DNA of 64,000 nt, taken from contig JAFDWN010000051.1 in the NCBI GenBank assembly GCA_018268465.1, positions 116,223 through 180,222 on the forward strand. The letters run 5' to 3'. Positions 41,248 to 51,698 of the stretch are shown one piece after another. A program made the translations under genes and the position numbers. The notes beneath the pieces are model-generated. The model ran no database searches, was not told the origin of the DNA, and saw nothing but the letters and a program-made list of their open reading frames with translations. The first letter of the stretch is position 1; every line of letters begins with the position of its first letter. Source of the stretch: Actinomycetota bacterium (GTDB lineage: Bacteria > Actinomycetota > Actinomycetes > Mycobacteriales > Mycobacteriaceae).

Positions 41248-41356
41248 CGCGATGCCCTGCTCGCCGCGAGCGTGCGCGCGACGCCCTGCTCGGCGCGACG
41301 CCCTGCTCGGCGCGACACCCTGCTCGCCGCGACGCCCTGCTCGGCGCGAGCGTGCG
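41248..41356. repeat. 17-bp tandem repeat array
   Basis: Four contiguous 17-bp units of CGCGACGCCCTGCTCGG (41277-41344), with one to three changes each, follow a further degenerate unit at 41248-41264. A 12-bp block CGCGAGCGTGCG separates them (41265-41276) and closes the array (41345-41356); its inverse lies at 41395-41406. This lies in the 223-bp gap between the Rieske and permease genes. Confidence 0.75.
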
Positions 41357-41422
41357 CATACTCGGCAGATCGGTCGGCGTGGCGCCCGCAGACACGCACG
41401 CTCGCGGGAGGAAGAAGGGGGG
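41345..41422 (-). repeat. Dispersed inverted-repeat element, copy B
   Basis: CGCGAGCGTGCG (41345-41356) and CGCACGCTCGCG (41395-41406) are perfect 12-bp inverted arms 50 bp apart; then comes a GGAGGAAGAAGGGGGG run ending next to the stop codon of the permease gene at 41427. The element aligns with 20199-20272 over its whole length without gaps between the arms. Confidence 0.7.
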
Positions 41423-41426
41423 CTGG

Positions 41427-42326
41427 CTAGACCTCGCCCGCGAACGCGCCGATGCCGCGATCCTTCGTGGTGGTGTCGCCGCGCGTCAACCGCCGGAACA
41501 CCAGGAATCCGATCACGATCGCCGTCAGCGCCGCGAGCAGCAGCAGGGTCGCCAGCGCGTTGAGGGCGGGCGTCGGCGCCGCGCGTGCCGTGTTGTAGAT
41601 CTTCACCGACACCGGTTCCGTCGACGCGTCGCCCGATAGGTAGCGCACCAGCACGAAATCATCGATCACGTCCGCGAATACGAGCACGGTACTGGCGAAG
41701 ATCGCCGGCATGAGCATCGGCAGGGTGACCCGGCGCAGCGCGCCCAGCGGTGAGGCGCCCAGATCCTGCGCGGCTTCCTCGTACTGCGGGCCGATGGTGG
41801 CCAGCCTGGCGCGTACCAGTACGGCAGGGTAGGCGACTTGGAAGGTCACCAACCCGATCACCTGCGCGGTGGTGCCGAGGGTCACCGGCAGGGTCAGCGA
41901 CGTGACGACGAACAGCAGCGAGACCGCGAGCAGAACCTCGGGGATCACGAACGAGATCAGCATGAGCAGGTTGGCGCCTGCGGGTATCCGCCCGCGCCAC
42001 CGGTCGATACCGATGGCGAACAGCACCCCGAGCGGGACGGTGACCAGGGTGGTGATCACACCGAGCTTGAGCGTCTGCAGCAGTGCGGTGTGCAACGAGG
42101 CGTCATGCCACACCGACCGGGTCGGATCACCCCAGTACCAGCGGAACGAGAAGCCCTGCCAGTGGGTGCGCGACCGTCCGTCGTTGAACGAGAACATCAC
42201 CGCGATCAGCACCGGCAGCAGCGACCACACCAGGTAGGCCAGGGTGACGCCGACGAGGATCCGCGGCGGCCGCCACGGATCGTTCCACCATGCGATGGGA
42301 CCCCGGATCCGGACCTGCCGTGTCAC
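41427..42326 (-). CDS. PotC-like ABC importer permease
   Basis: A 299-residue permease with six helices and the EAA loop EEAAQDLGASPLGALRRVTLP (residues about 190-210) that meets the ATPase. The N-terminal LVWSLLPVLIAVMFSFNDG and C-terminal layout match the PotC/PotI half of polyamine-type importers. GTG 42326 overlaps the stop of the partner permease as GTGA. It is followed by an inverted-repeat element that may end the transcript before the Rieske gene. Confidence 0.92.
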   Translation of the reverse strand: MTRQVRIRGPIAWWNDPWRPPRILVGVTLAYLVWSLLPVLIAVMFSFNDGRSRTHWQGFSFRWYWGDPTRSVWHDASLHTALLQTLKLGVITTLVTVPLGVLFAIGIDRWRGRIPAGANLLMLISFVIPEVLLAVSLLFVVTSLTLPVTLGTTAQVIGLVTFQVAYPAVLVRARLATIGPQYEEAAQDLGASPLGALRRVTLPMLMPAIFASTVLVFADVIDDFVLVRYLSGDASTEPVSVKIYNTARAAPTPALNALATLLLLAALTAIVIGFLVFRRLTRGDTTTKDRGIGAFAGEV

Positions 42327-43270
42327 ACCTTCACCTCGTCGCCCCGCGACACGACGCGGACGTAGTAGAACATCGGGAGCACGGTCACGATGAGCACCAG
42401 CATGACGAAGGCGCCTGCCTGTCCGGCCTGACCGGGTGACTGGACGCTGTTGTTGATCAGGTTGCCGACGATCGCCGTGGTCGGCGACGCCGACAGCAGG
42501 TCGCCGGTGAAGTAGTCGCCCAGCATGGGCAGACACGTCAGCAGCACCGCGGCCACGATGGTCGGCCGGCACATCGGCAGTGTCACCCGCCAGAACGAGG
42601 CGAACCGGTTGGCGCCCAGGTCACGTGCTGCCTCGAGGGTCGACTGCGGCAGCCGGTCGAGCCCCGCGTACAGGGGCAGGATCATGTACGGCACGTAGCC
42701 GTACACCAGGCCCAGGATCACCACCACCGGCTGGCCGGTCAGCCAGTTGACGTTCACCTCGAACAGGCCGCCGAGGCGCAGCACTCGGTTGACCAGACCG
42801 TCGTCCTGCAGCAGGTTGACCCACGCCAGCATGCGCATCATGTAGCTGATCCAGAACGGCGCGATGAGCAGCACCAGCAGCAGGCCCCGCCACCGTCCCG
42901 ACAACCGGGCCACGTAGTAGGCCACGGGGAAGGCGATGAGCAGACACAGGACACTGGCGGCCAGTACGAACACGACGGTGCGCAGCAGTGCGGGCCCGTA
43001 CACGCCGTTCGGCCCGACGATGTGGGTCAGGACGTAGTTGAACTGAGACGGATTCCACTGCAACGGGTTCCACACCGGCACCGGGGTGCGGAAGATGGGG
43101 TCGACGTACCCGAAGACGATGGCAAGGACCACGTACAGCGGGGCGAGGACGAACAACACCAGCCACGCGATGCCGGGTGCGGCGAGCGCGGGCCAGATCA
43201 GCCTGGTGCGTTGTCTGGGTGGTTTGCGGTCGGTGACCGGCTGCGGTGTGACGGGAGGTGCCGCGGTCAA
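42323..43270 (-). CDS. PotB-like ABC importer permease
   Basis: A 315-residue permease with six helices. Its EAA motif is EAARDLGANRFASFWRVTLP, and FLIAPFWISYMMRMLAWVNLL-like segment AFWISYMMR places it with PotB/PotH. It starts with TTG 43270, two bases after the binding-protein stop; GGAGG about ten bases upstream supports this rare start. With PotC, the lipoprotein and the ATPase at 46044 it completes an importer. Confidence 0.9.
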   Translation of the reverse strand: MTAAPPVTPQPVTDRKPPRQRTRLIWPALAAPGIAWLVLFVLAPLYVVLAIVFGYVDPIFRTPVPVWNPLQWNPSQFNYVLTHIVGPNGVYGPALLRTVVFVLAASVLCLLIAFPVAYYVARLSGRWRGLLLVLLIAPFWISYMMRMLAWVNLLQDDGLVNRVLRLGGLFEVNVNWLTGQPVVVILGLVYGYVPYMILPLYAGLDRLPQSTLEAARDLGANRFASFWRVTLPMCRPTIVAAVLLTCLPMLGDYFTGDLLSASPTTAIVGNLINNSVQSPGQAGQAGAFVMLVLIVTVLPMFYYVRVVSRGDEVKV

Positions 43271-43272
43271 AC

Positions 43273-44550
43273 TCAGGAGCCCCCTCCGGCCTTGAAGGAG
43301 TTCCAGATGTTCTGCCAGGCCTGGTCATTAGCGGCGTCGAGCTCCAGAATGCGGTACCCGACATCGAAGTACTCCGGGCGCACCGCCGCCGATTTGAGGT
43401 TCTCCGGGATGAAGCCCTCGGCGACCAGTGTGTCGGGGTTGAGCGAATTCTGCGGTGGCTGGTACCCGATCGCGGTGAAGTTCTGTTTGGCCACTTCCGG
43501 ATCGAGCATGTGGTTGATGAACAGGTGCGACAGCACCGGATTCTTGCCCGCTCGGATGGAGACGATCAGGTCGTTGTCCACCAGGCCCTTGCCGTCGGAG
43601 GGGAACCAGTACCGCAGGATGTCCGGTGAGGCGCCGTCGGGCAGGTACGACACGGCGTTGACGATGTCGCCCGACCACATCTGGGAGAGCCCGATCTGGC
43701 CGGCCGGCAGGTCGTTGTACATCGTGATGGTGACCTTCGGCGAGGTGGCGGCCACCATCTCGTTCAGTGCCGTGCCGACCTTCTGCAGGTCGGCTTCCGA
43801 GGATGTGTTCACATCGGTGATGCCAAGGCGCAGCAGCACCATCGACATCGCGGTGTGCCAGTCGTCGATGATCGCCGTCTTACCCTTGTAGATCGGATCC
43901 CACAGTGCGTCATAGGGATTGGCGCGCGCGCCGATATCCTCTTTCACCTGGTCGGTACGCCAGCCCAGGCCGGTCGTGTACACGGTGTACGGCACCGAGT
44001 AGCGCCACTCCTTGTCGTACCAGGGGTCGGAGAAGAACGGCCAGATGTTGCTGATGTTGGGGACGTAGCTGTGGTTGAGGGGGCGGATCAGCCCGCCGGT
44101 GACCAGTCGGCTGATCTGGTCGTAGCTCGGGAAGTAGAGGTCGTAGTTCACGTTGCCGCCGAGGATCTTCGTCATCGCCTCGGTGGTGTCGTTGAACGTC
44201 GAGATCTGGACCTTCGTCTTGTACATGTCCTCGAAGGATTTGATCGCATCGGGGCTGAGATAGTCGGCGTAGGTGTAGACCTGCAGTGTCGCGCCCTGTT
44301 CGGGGGCGAGTCCGTCGGCGATCGGTTTGTTGTCCTCGGCGATGTCCCAGGTGACCGGGCTGTCCGGGGAAGCCAGTTTGAGGGTGGGCGCCGAGGACGG
44401 CGGTGCCGCGCTGGAGCAGGCTTGCAGGAACGCGCCGAGGGTCGGCACCGTTGCAGTCAGAAGTGCTGCGCGAGTGAGGAACTGGCGTCGGGTGGAACTC
44501 ATGTGCGGCCAGTCCGGCCTGCCTCGGAAGGGGTCGTTGGGTACTGGCAT
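43273..44550 (-). CDS. PotD-like substrate-binding lipoprotein with Tat signal
   Basis: A 425-residue periplasmic-binding protein of the spermidine/putrescine type (SBP_bac_8). The N terminus has a twin-arginine signal (STRRQFLTRAALL) ending in lipobox LQAC, so it is exported folded and lipid-anchored. Binding-domain landmarks are YTYADYLSPDAI, YDLYFPSYDQISRL, YTVYTTGLGWR and WSGDIVNA. ATG 44550 has GGGAGG seven bases upstream; ATG 44598 lies in the operator and is rejected. The ligand could be a polyamine or another cationic amine. Confidence 0.92.
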   Translation of the reverse strand: MPVPNDPFRGRPDWPHMSSTRRQFLTRAALLTATVPTLGAFLQACSSAAPPSSAPTLKLASPDSPVTWDIAEDNKPIADGLAPEQGATLQVYTYADYLSPDAIKSFEDMYKTKVQISTFNDTTEAMTKILGGNVNYDLYFPSYDQISRLVTGGLIRPLNHSYVPNISNIWPFFSDPWYDKEWRYSVPYTVYTTGLGWRTDQVKEDIGARANPYDALWDPIYKGKTAIIDDWHTAMSMVLLRLGITDVNTSSEADLQKVGTALNEMVAATSPKVTITMYNDLPAGQIGLSQMWSGDIVNAVSYLPDGASPDILRYWFPSDGKGLVDNDLIVSIRAGKNPVLSHLFINHMLDPEVAKQNFTAIGYQPPQNSLNPDTLVAEGFIPENLKSAAVRPEYFDVGYRILELDAANDQAWQNIWNSFKAGGGS

Positions 44551-44573
44551 CTTGACCTCCCAGCTCAGGCACC

Positions 44574-44617
44574 TTGTCACTGCTATCGACTCTCGCATAG
44601 ACTGAATGCTCAGTCAA
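44574..44617 (+). promoter_or_regulatory. Aminotransferase promoter with TetR operator A
   Basis: TTGTCA (44574-44579) and TAGACT (44598-44603) are 18 bp apart. The operator TAGACTGA-ATGC-TCAGTCAA (44598-44617) overlaps the -10 box and the start of transcription; the inner arms GACTGA/TCAGTC are perfect complements. The opposite strand serves the binding-protein operon, so one site can control both directions. Confidence 0.65.
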
Positions 44618-44641
44618 CCGTTCGTAAACGGAGGTTCAACT

Positions 44642-46030
44642 GTGTCTTCGTCGGTGGCGGAAAGCCCCGCGGCCAGCTCTCAATCCGGTGTCATCAGTGG
44701 TCTGATCGCCGCTGAGGAACAGGTGTTCCTGCGTCGCCAGCCGCGCAGTACCGAACTCATCGCGCTGGCCTCCGAACACCTTGCCGGTGGCGCCACGTCC
44801 AACTGGCAGATCGCCCAGCCGCAGGCGGTGTGGATGAGTCACGGCGCGGGGTCGAAGGTGTACGACGTCGACGGCACCGAGTACGTCGACATGCACGGCG
44901 GCTACGGCGCTTCCATTGCGGGACATGCTCATCCGGCGATCGTCGAGGCCGTCAGCGACCGGGTTCGGCGCGGCACCCACTTCGCCCAGCCGACCGAGGA
45001 CGCCATCTGGATCGCCGGGGAGCTGTCCCGCCGGTTCGGTCTGCCGCTGTGGCGGTTCGCCAACTCGGGCACCGAGGCCACCATGGACGCCGTCCACCTG
45101 GCGCGCTCGCTGACCGGTCGCGACCTCATCATCAAGGTCGAGGGGTGCTATCACGGTCACCACGACTCGGTGCAGGTGTCGGTGCTGCCCGAGGCCGACG
45201 AGATCGGGCCGCGGGAGCACCCCACCGGCGTCCCCGGTAACAGCGGAATCCCCTCGGCGATCCGCGATCTGGTGATCGTGGTGCCGTTCAACGACCCGGA
45301 GGCGGTGGCTCGGGCGCTGGCCGAGCACCCGGGCCGGGTGGCCGCGATGATCCTCGAACCGGTGATGATGAACGCGGGCATCATCCCGCCCGCCGACGGC
45401 TACCTGGCCGCGGTGCGCGAACTCGTACACGAAGCGGGCGCGCTGCTCATCTACGACGAGGTGAAGACCGGGTTCACCACCGGCCCGGGCGGCATCACCG
45501 CACGCTCGGGTGTGGTGCCCGACATGGTGTGTCTGGCCAAGGCACTGGGCGGTGGGATCGCCGTGGCCGCCATCGGCGGGACGACGGCGGTGATGTCGGC
45601 CATCGCCGACGGCCGCTACGAGCAGGTCGGCACCTTCAACGGCAACCCGCTGGCGATGGCCGCCACCCGCGCGACCCTCACCGACGTGCTCACCCCGCAG
45701 GCGTACGCCCATCTCGACGAGCTTGCCACCTCGCTGCGCGGTGCGCTGGAGGAAACCATCGCCAGGCACGGATTCGACTGGCACGTCGTCAGCGTCGGCG
45801 CGAAGGGCTGCGTCACCTTCCGCCGCGAGCGGGTCCGCGAGTTCCGTGATTTCCTGGAGATCGACGCCCGATTGGGGCATCTGCACTGGCTGATGCAGCA
45901 CAATGGCGGTGTATTCCTCCCGCCCTGGGGGAAGGTGGAGCAATGGTTGTTGTCGGTTCAGCACGACCGCGACGATGTCGCGAGATTCGCCGCCAATTTC
46001 GCCCGGTTCGCGGCGGCGGTCGCACCCTGA
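44642..46030 (+). CDS. Class III aminotransferase, glutamate-1-semialdehyde aminomutase-like
   Basis: A 462-residue PLP enzyme with cofactor Lys300 in VCLAKALGGG, phosphate-binding NSGTEATMDAVHLAR, GCYHGHHDS and IYDEVKTGF. The form is close to GSA aminomutase but a biosynthetic HemL is unlikely in this catabolic setting; it probably moves an amino group from an omega-amine or a short amino acid. GTG 44642 has CGGAGG eight bases upstream. Operator A lies 25 bp before it, and the importer ATPase gene follows after 13 bp. Confidence 0.9.
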   Translation: MSSSVAESPAASSQSGVISGLIAAEEQVFLRRQPRSTELIALASEHLAGGATSNWQIAQPQAVWMSHGAGSKVYDVDGTEYVDMHGGYGASIAGHAHPAIVEAVSDRVRRGTHFAQPTEDAIWIAGELSRRFGLPLWRFANSGTEATMDAVHLARSLTGRDLIIKVEGCYHGHHDSVQVSVLPEADEIGPREHPTGVPGNSGIPSAIRDLVIVVPFNDPEAVARALAEHPGRVAAMILEPVMMNAGIIPPADGYLAAVRELVHEAGALLIYDEVKTGFTTGPGGITARSGVVPDMVCLAKALGGGIAVAAIGGTTAVMSAIADGRYEQVGTFNGNPLAMAATRATLTDVLTPQAYAHLDELATSLRGALEETIARHGFDWHVVSVGAKGCVTFRRERVREFRDFLEIDARLGHLHWLMQHNGGVFLPPWGKVEQWLLSVQHDRDDVARFAANFARFAAAVAP

Positions 46031-46043
46031 TCGGTCGGCCCCG

Positions 46044-47208
<1,165 letters not shown>

Positions 47209-47231
<23 letters not shown>

Positions 47232-47868
47232 GCACCGGCCGGATGGGGGTGAGGTTCAGCTCGCGTTCGGCGAACCGCATTGCGATGTCGTAGGCGACGT
47301 CGGCGTCGACCTCCGGATCCTCCAGCGCCACCTGAATCGACAAGCCGTCCAGCAGCGCGGCGAATTCCAGCGCGAACATCCGCGGGTCGACGTCGGTGTC
47401 GAATTCGGCGGTCTCCTTGCCGGATCGGACGGCGTCGACGATCATCTTGCGCCACCGGGCGTCCAATTCGACGCGGCCCGCTTTGACCTCGCTGTGCCGG
47501 AAGGCCTGGGCCCACAGGTCGAACCACAGGCCCCAGGCGCCGGGGATGTCGTTTACGCCGTCGCCGTCGGGCACGCAGGTCCACTTGATGAGCAGCGAGA
47601 GCCGCTCACGCAGCGACGGCACCTCGGCCAGCATCTTCTCGGCGGCCTCGTAGAACGATTCCTCCGAATAGCGCAACGCGTCCACGAGCAGGCGGTCGCG
47701 GGTGCCGAAGTAGTAGATGACCAGCGCCGAACTCACGCCGGCCCGCTTGGCGACATCGGCGATGCGGGTGTCGCCGAAACCGAGTTCGCAGATGAGCTCC
47801 GCTGCGGCGCGCAGCATTTCGACGCGGCGACCTTCGTTGTTCTCCGTCGCGGGCGCGGGCTCGGCCAT
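47209..47868 (-). CDS. TetR-family regulator, BetI-like
   Basis: A 219-residue repressor. The N-terminal DNA-binding domain has IADVAKRAGVSSALVIYYFG (about 36-55), the helix-turn-helix of TetR. The ligand domain with LWFDLWAQAFRH recalls BetI, the choline-responsive repressor. It is divergent from the FAD oxidoreductase, and a 20-bp palindrome lies in the gap between them. Three copies of that palindrome occur at other genes of the cluster, so this protein is the best candidate to bind all four. Confidence 0.93.
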
Positions 47869-47903
47869 ATGCGGTGTTCCCCCTCCAAGTGCATCGTTGC
47901 CAC

Positions 47904-47946
47904 TTGTCTGTAGCCTAACACTTCGTTAGATTGAACAGTCAGTCAA
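47904..47946 (+). promoter_or_regulatory. FAD-oxidoreductase promoter with TetR operator B
   Basis: TTGTCT (47904-47909) and TAGATT (47927-47932) are 17 bp apart. The operator TAGATTGA-ACAG-TCAGTCAA (47927-47946) covers the -10 box and start site, the same geometry as operators A and C. It also lies upstream of the tetR gene, which would give autoregulation. Confidence 0.65.
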
Positions 47947-47981
47947 TACATTTGCGCGCTCGGGCGAAAGTGGGTCCCTCG

Positions 47982-49634
47982 GTGTCCAGTACGGCGAACA
48001 CATACGACGCGATCATCGTCGGAGGCGGCCACAACGGTCTGGTCGCCGCCGCCTACCTTGCCCGGTCGGGGGCGCGCACGCTGGTGCTGGAGGCGCGCGG
48101 CTCCCTCGGCGGCGCGGCCACCACCGAAGCCCCGTGGCCGGACGCCCCGCACCTGCGCGTCACCCGGCTGTCCTATGTGATGAGCCTGATGCCCCCCACC
48201 ATCGTGCGGGACCTGAACCTGGAGCGGCACGGCTACAAGGTCCACCCGATGGGGCCCTACTACCAGGCATTCCCCGAGGGCGGATCGCTCACCATCTACG
48301 AGGACGACCCCGCGCGGACCCACGAACAGCTGGCCAAGTGGTCGAAGAAGGACGCCGACACGTGGCCCAAATGGAACGAATGGCTGGGCGGCATCGCCGA
48401 CGTGATGGGTCCGCTGCTGACCCAGGTGCCGCCCAACATCGGATCGCACCGCCCGTCTGATCTGCTCGACCTGGCCAAGCTGGCCTGGAGTCAGCGCGGC
48501 ATCAGCACGCGCACCACCGCGGACGTCACCCGGCTGCTCACCATGAGCATCGCCGACCTGCTCGACGACTGGTTCGAATCCCCCCAGATCAAGGGTGCGC
48601 TCGCCGTCAACGGGGTGATCGGCACCTGGGCCGGGCCCTACGAACCGGGCACGGCGTATGTGATGGCCCACCACTCGATCGGCGACGTCGGCGACGGCCA
48701 GCTGGGCAGCTGGGGATTCCCCGAAGGCGGCATGGGTGCGGTGTCGGAGGCCATCGCCCGCTCGGCGCGCAGCTTCGGGGCCGAGATCCGCACCGGTGCA
48801 AAGGTTTCCCGGCTCCTTGTGCACGGCGGCCGGGTACACGGGGCGGTGCTGGACAACGGCGACGAGATCCGCGCGCCGCTGGTCGTCACCACCCTGCACC
48901 CGCGCACCGCGTTCCTGGACCACATCCCGCGCACCGAACTGCCCGAGGACTTCGTCGGCGACATCGAGCACTGGAAGACCCGCAGCGGGGTGGTGAAGAT
49001 CAACCTCGCGCTGGCCGAACTGCCCAACTTCACCGCGGACCCCAGCACCGGACAGGCCGAACACCACACCGGTTCGGTGGAGATGGCGCCCACCATGGAG
49101 TTCATCGAGGCCGCGTTCCAGGACGCCCGTGCCGGCCGCCCCGCGCTGCTGCCGTTCAGCGACGGCGTCATCCCGACGACGCTGGACAAAACCCTCAATC
49201 CCGATGGCACACACATCATGTCGCTGTTCACCCAGTGGGTGCCCGCCGAATGGAGCCAGGCGCCGCACACCGAGGAACTCGACGCCTACGCCGACCGCCT
49301 GATCGATCTCTACGATCAGGTGGCCCCCGGGTTCAAGGCGTCGATCACCCACCGCGACATCGTGGGACCGCACGAGATGGAGACGGAGTACGGCCTGGTC
49401 GGCGGCAACATCTTCCACGGCGAACTATCGCTCGAGCAACTGTTCCACATGCGTCCGGCACCCGGATACGCCGACTACCGCACCCCGGTGGCCGGGCTCT
49501 ACAACGGCAGCTCGGGCACCCACGCCGGCGGCGGCGTCTGCGGCATTCCGGGCTGGCAGGCCGCGCGCGCGGCGCTGGCCGACCAGAAGCGCGGGCGTAA
49601 CCGTGTACTGGCGGCGCTGAGCCGTCGGACCTAG
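47982..49634 (+). CDS. FAD-dependent oxidoreductase, phytoene-desaturase/PYROXD2-like
   Basis: About 550 residues. The N-terminal FAD loop is YDAIIVGGGHNGLVAAAYLA, followed by VLEARGSLGGAATTE; the C terminus GLYNGSSGTHAGGGVCGIPG is the second FAD contact of CrtI-like amine oxidases. The group oxidises C-C or C-N bonds of varied substrates, and no carotenoid genes are near. GTG 47982 or GTG 47970 starts the protein; a TTG in the operator is rejected. The acyl-CoA synthetase gene follows after 9 bp. Confidence 0.9.
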   Translation: MSSTANTYDAIIVGGGHNGLVAAAYLARSGARTLVLEARGSLGGAATTEAPWPDAPHLRVTRLSYVMSLMPPTIVRDLNLERHGYKVHPMGPYYQAFPEGGSLTIYEDDPARTHEQLAKWSKKDADTWPKWNEWLGGIADVMGPLLTQVPPNIGSHRPSDLLDLAKLAWSQRGISTRTTADVTRLLTMSIADLLDDWFESPQIKGALAVNGVIGTWAGPYEPGTAYVMAHHSIGDVGDGQLGSWGFPEGGMGAVSEAIARSARSFGAEIRTGAKVSRLLVHGGRVHGAVLDNGDEIRAPLVVTTLHPRTAFLDHIPRTELPEDFVGDIEHWKTRSGVVKINLALAELPNFTADPSTGQAEHHTGSVEMAPTMEFIEAAFQDARAGRPALLPFSDGVIPTTLDKTLNPDGTHIMSLFTQWVPAEWSQAPHTEELDAYADRLIDLYDQVAPGFKASITHRDIVGPHEMETEYGLVGGNIFHGELSLEQLFHMRPAPGYADYRTPVAGLYNGSSGTHAGGGVCGIPGWQAARAALADQKRGRNRVLAALSRRT

Positions 49635-49643
49635 ACCTCGCCG

Positions 49644-51698
49644 ATGGACCCGCAGGACCGGGCGCGCCGGGCGGCGGTCGCCACCATGCTGGGCGCGCGT
49701 TCGATGGCGCTGGTCGGCGCCAGCGCCCGGCCGGGCAGTCTCGGCGAGCGCATGATCATCGAGGCGCGGCGCGGCTCGGCGCGTGTACAGCTGGTCAACC
49801 CCCGTTACGACTGGATCGGCGACCTGCGGTGCGTCCCGACGCTGGCAGATCTGGAGGAGCCCGTCGACCTCGCGCTCATGGGGGTTCCGGACAACGCACT
49901 GCTGGACCAGCTGGAGACCGCGGCGGCGACCGGGGTGCGCTCGGCGGTGCTGTTCGGCTCGGCGGTGGGCCTGCGCGAGAAGGTGGCCGAGATCGCCGCG
50001 CGGGCGGGGATGGCGATTTGCGGTGCCGGCTGCATGGGATTCGTGAACAACCGCCGCGGAGTGCGTGCGCTGGGTTACCTCGAGCCCGATCCGTTGCCCC
50101 GCGGCGGGATCAGCCTGGTCACCCACTCCGGGTCGGCGTTCTCGACGATGCTGCGCGCCCGCCGCGGCTTCGGGTTCGCGTTGGCGGTGTCGTCGGGGCA
50201 GGAGCTCGTCACCAGCACCGCCGACTACGTCGAATACGCGCTCGACGAACCCGACACGCGGGTGATCGCCCTGTTGATGGAGTCGCCGCGCTACGTGCCG
50301 CGGTTGCGTCGGGCACTGCTGCGCGCGGCCGACCGGGACGTCCCGGTGGTGGTGCTGGCCATCGGGGGCTCACCGCGCGGACGTGCGATGGTGGCGGCGC
50401 ATTCGGGCGCACTGGCCGGTGAGGCGGCCGGATGGGCGGCGTTCTGTGCGGCCGCGGGCGCGGTGGCGGTGCGGGATCTCGCCGAATTCGGCGACACCAT
50501 CGAACTCTTCGCGGCGGGTCGGCGTGCCCGCGCGCGAGGTATTGCCACCGTCCATGATTCGGGAGCCGAGCGCGCTCTGGTCGCCGACGTCGCGCACGAT
50601 CTGGGGGTGGAGTTCGCCGACCTCGCCGCCGGCACCGTCAGCGCCATCGGCGAGCAGCTCGACGCGGGACTGGTGGCCACCAATCCGCTCGACGTGTGGG
50701 GTACGGGTGCGGACACCCGCGGGCTGTTCGCGAACTGTCTGAGTCTGATGGCCGCCGACCCCGGGGTGGGGGCGACCGCGCTGGCCGTCGATCTGGTAAC
50801 CGAATTCGACGGTGACACCGCCTACCCGGACGCCCTGCTCGACGTGGCCGCCACCACCGACGCGGCGCTGGCGGTACTCGCCTGTGTTCCGTCGGCCATC
50901 GATGCGGATACCGCGGCGCGACTGCGCGGCAACGGTATTCCGGTCCTGGAGGGTGCGCGCACCGGGCTGGCCGCCCTTGGGCATCTGGTGCGCTGGCCGC
51001 TGCCGCGCATCGCCGAGCCCGTGGTGTTGTCGGCGCACCGGCAGCGCCGGTGGCGCACGGCCATCGCCGCCGGCGATGTGTCGGCGGAGGCGTTGCTGGC
51101 CGACTACGGTGTGCCGGTCACCGACACCTGTACGGCGGCGTCGGCGGATGAGGCGGCCGGCGCGGCAGCGGCTATCGGCTACCCGGTCGCGCTGAAAACC
51201 GTTGGTGCCGGGCATAAGAGCGATGTGGGCGGAGTGCTGCTCGACATCGCCGACGAGGCCGCGCTGCGGGCGGGCTACGCGCGGATGGCCGCCGCGCTCG
51301 GGCCGGCGGTGAGCGTCTCGGCGATGGTCGGGGCCGGGGTGGAGATCTCGATCGGATTCGTCCGCGACGAGGTGTTCGGGCCGCTGGTGGTGGTGGCCGC
51401 GGGTGGCACCCTCGTCGAGCTGCTGGCCGACCGGGTGGTCGCCTGCCCTCCGGTGTCCCCCGATCGCGCGCGGGATCTGCTGGCGCAGCTGCGCATCCAC
51501 CGCCTGCTCGCCGGCTGGCGCGGCGACCCGCCCTGCGATACCGCGGCGCTGGCCGCCGCCATCACCGGGATCGCCGAACTGGCAACCGAACTCGGCGATG
51601 TGCTGGACGCCGTCGAGGCCAACCCGGTGATCGTCTCACCCGGCGGTGCCGTCGCGGTCGACGCACTGTTGATACCACGCCGCCGGATCAGCCAGTAG
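49644..51698 (+). CDS. NDP-forming acyl-CoA synthetase (acetate-CoA ligase family)
   Basis: A 684-residue fusion: CoA-binding domain (VGASARPGSLGERMIIEA, residues 24-41), a succinyl-CoA-synthetase-like domain with AAHSGALAG, where His is the phosphorylated residue, and a C-terminal ATP-grasp domain from about 470 (LLADYGVPVTD, YPVALKTVGAGHKSD). It would activate a carboxylic acid made by the pathway, with ADP as product. It shares operator B's transcript. Its end overlaps the ROK regulator gene by 63 bp on the other strand. Confidence 0.9.
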   Translation: MDPQDRARRAAVATMLGARSMALVGASARPGSLGERMIIEARRGSARVQLVNPRYDWIGDLRCVPTLADLEEPVDLALMGVPDNALLDQLETAAATGVRSAVLFGSAVGLREKVAEIAARAGMAICGAGCMGFVNNRRGVRALGYLEPDPLPRGGISLVTHSGSAFSTMLRARRGFGFALAVSSGQELVTSTADYVEYALDEPDTRVIALLMESPRYVPRLRRALLRAADRDVPVVVLAIGGSPRGRAMVAAHSGALAGEAAGWAAFCAAAGAVAVRDLAEFGDTIELFAAGRRARARGIATVHDSGAERALVADVAHDLGVEFADLAAGTVSAIGEQLDAGLVATNPLDVWGTGADTRGLFANCLSLMAADPGVGATALAVDLVTEFDGDTAYPDALLDVAATTDAALAVLACVPSAIDADTAARLRGNGIPVLEGARTGLAALGHLVRWPLPRIAEPVVLSAHRQRRWRTAIAAGDVSAEALLADYGVPVTDTCTAASADEAAGAAAAIGYPVALKTVGAGHKSDVGGVLLDIADEAALRAGYARMAAALGPAVSVSAMVGAGVEISIGFVRDEVFGPLVVVAAGGTLVELLADRVVACPPVSPDRARDLLAQLRIHRLLAGWRGDPPCDTAALAAAITGIAELATELGDVLDAVEANPVIVSPGGAVAVDALLIPRRRISQ

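Noticed and set aside
41248-41356. CRISPR array
   Set aside because: Units of 17 bp are directly joined with no unique spacers, and no cas genes are present.
41204-41395. N-terminal extension of the Rieske oxygenase to 41395
   Set aside because: The added residues are translated tandem repeats, and the leaderless promoter at 41210-41215 places the start at 41203.
44551-44598. ATG 44598 as start of the binding-protein gene
   Set aside because: It lies in operator A; ATG 44550 has a good ribosome site and leads straight into a Tat signal.
44642-46030. HemL, biosynthetic glutamate-1-semialdehyde aminomutase
   Set aside because: The gene is in a transport and oxidation cluster with a TetR operator and no other heme genes, so a catabolic aminotransferase is more likely.
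47931-47981. TTG 47931 as start of the FAD oxidoreductase
   Set aside because: It lies inside operator B next to the -10 box, so it cannot be within the mRNA made from that promoter.
47982-49634. Carotenoid phytoene desaturase
   Set aside because: The fold is CrtI-like, but no crtB or crtE genes are near and the operator links it to amine genes.
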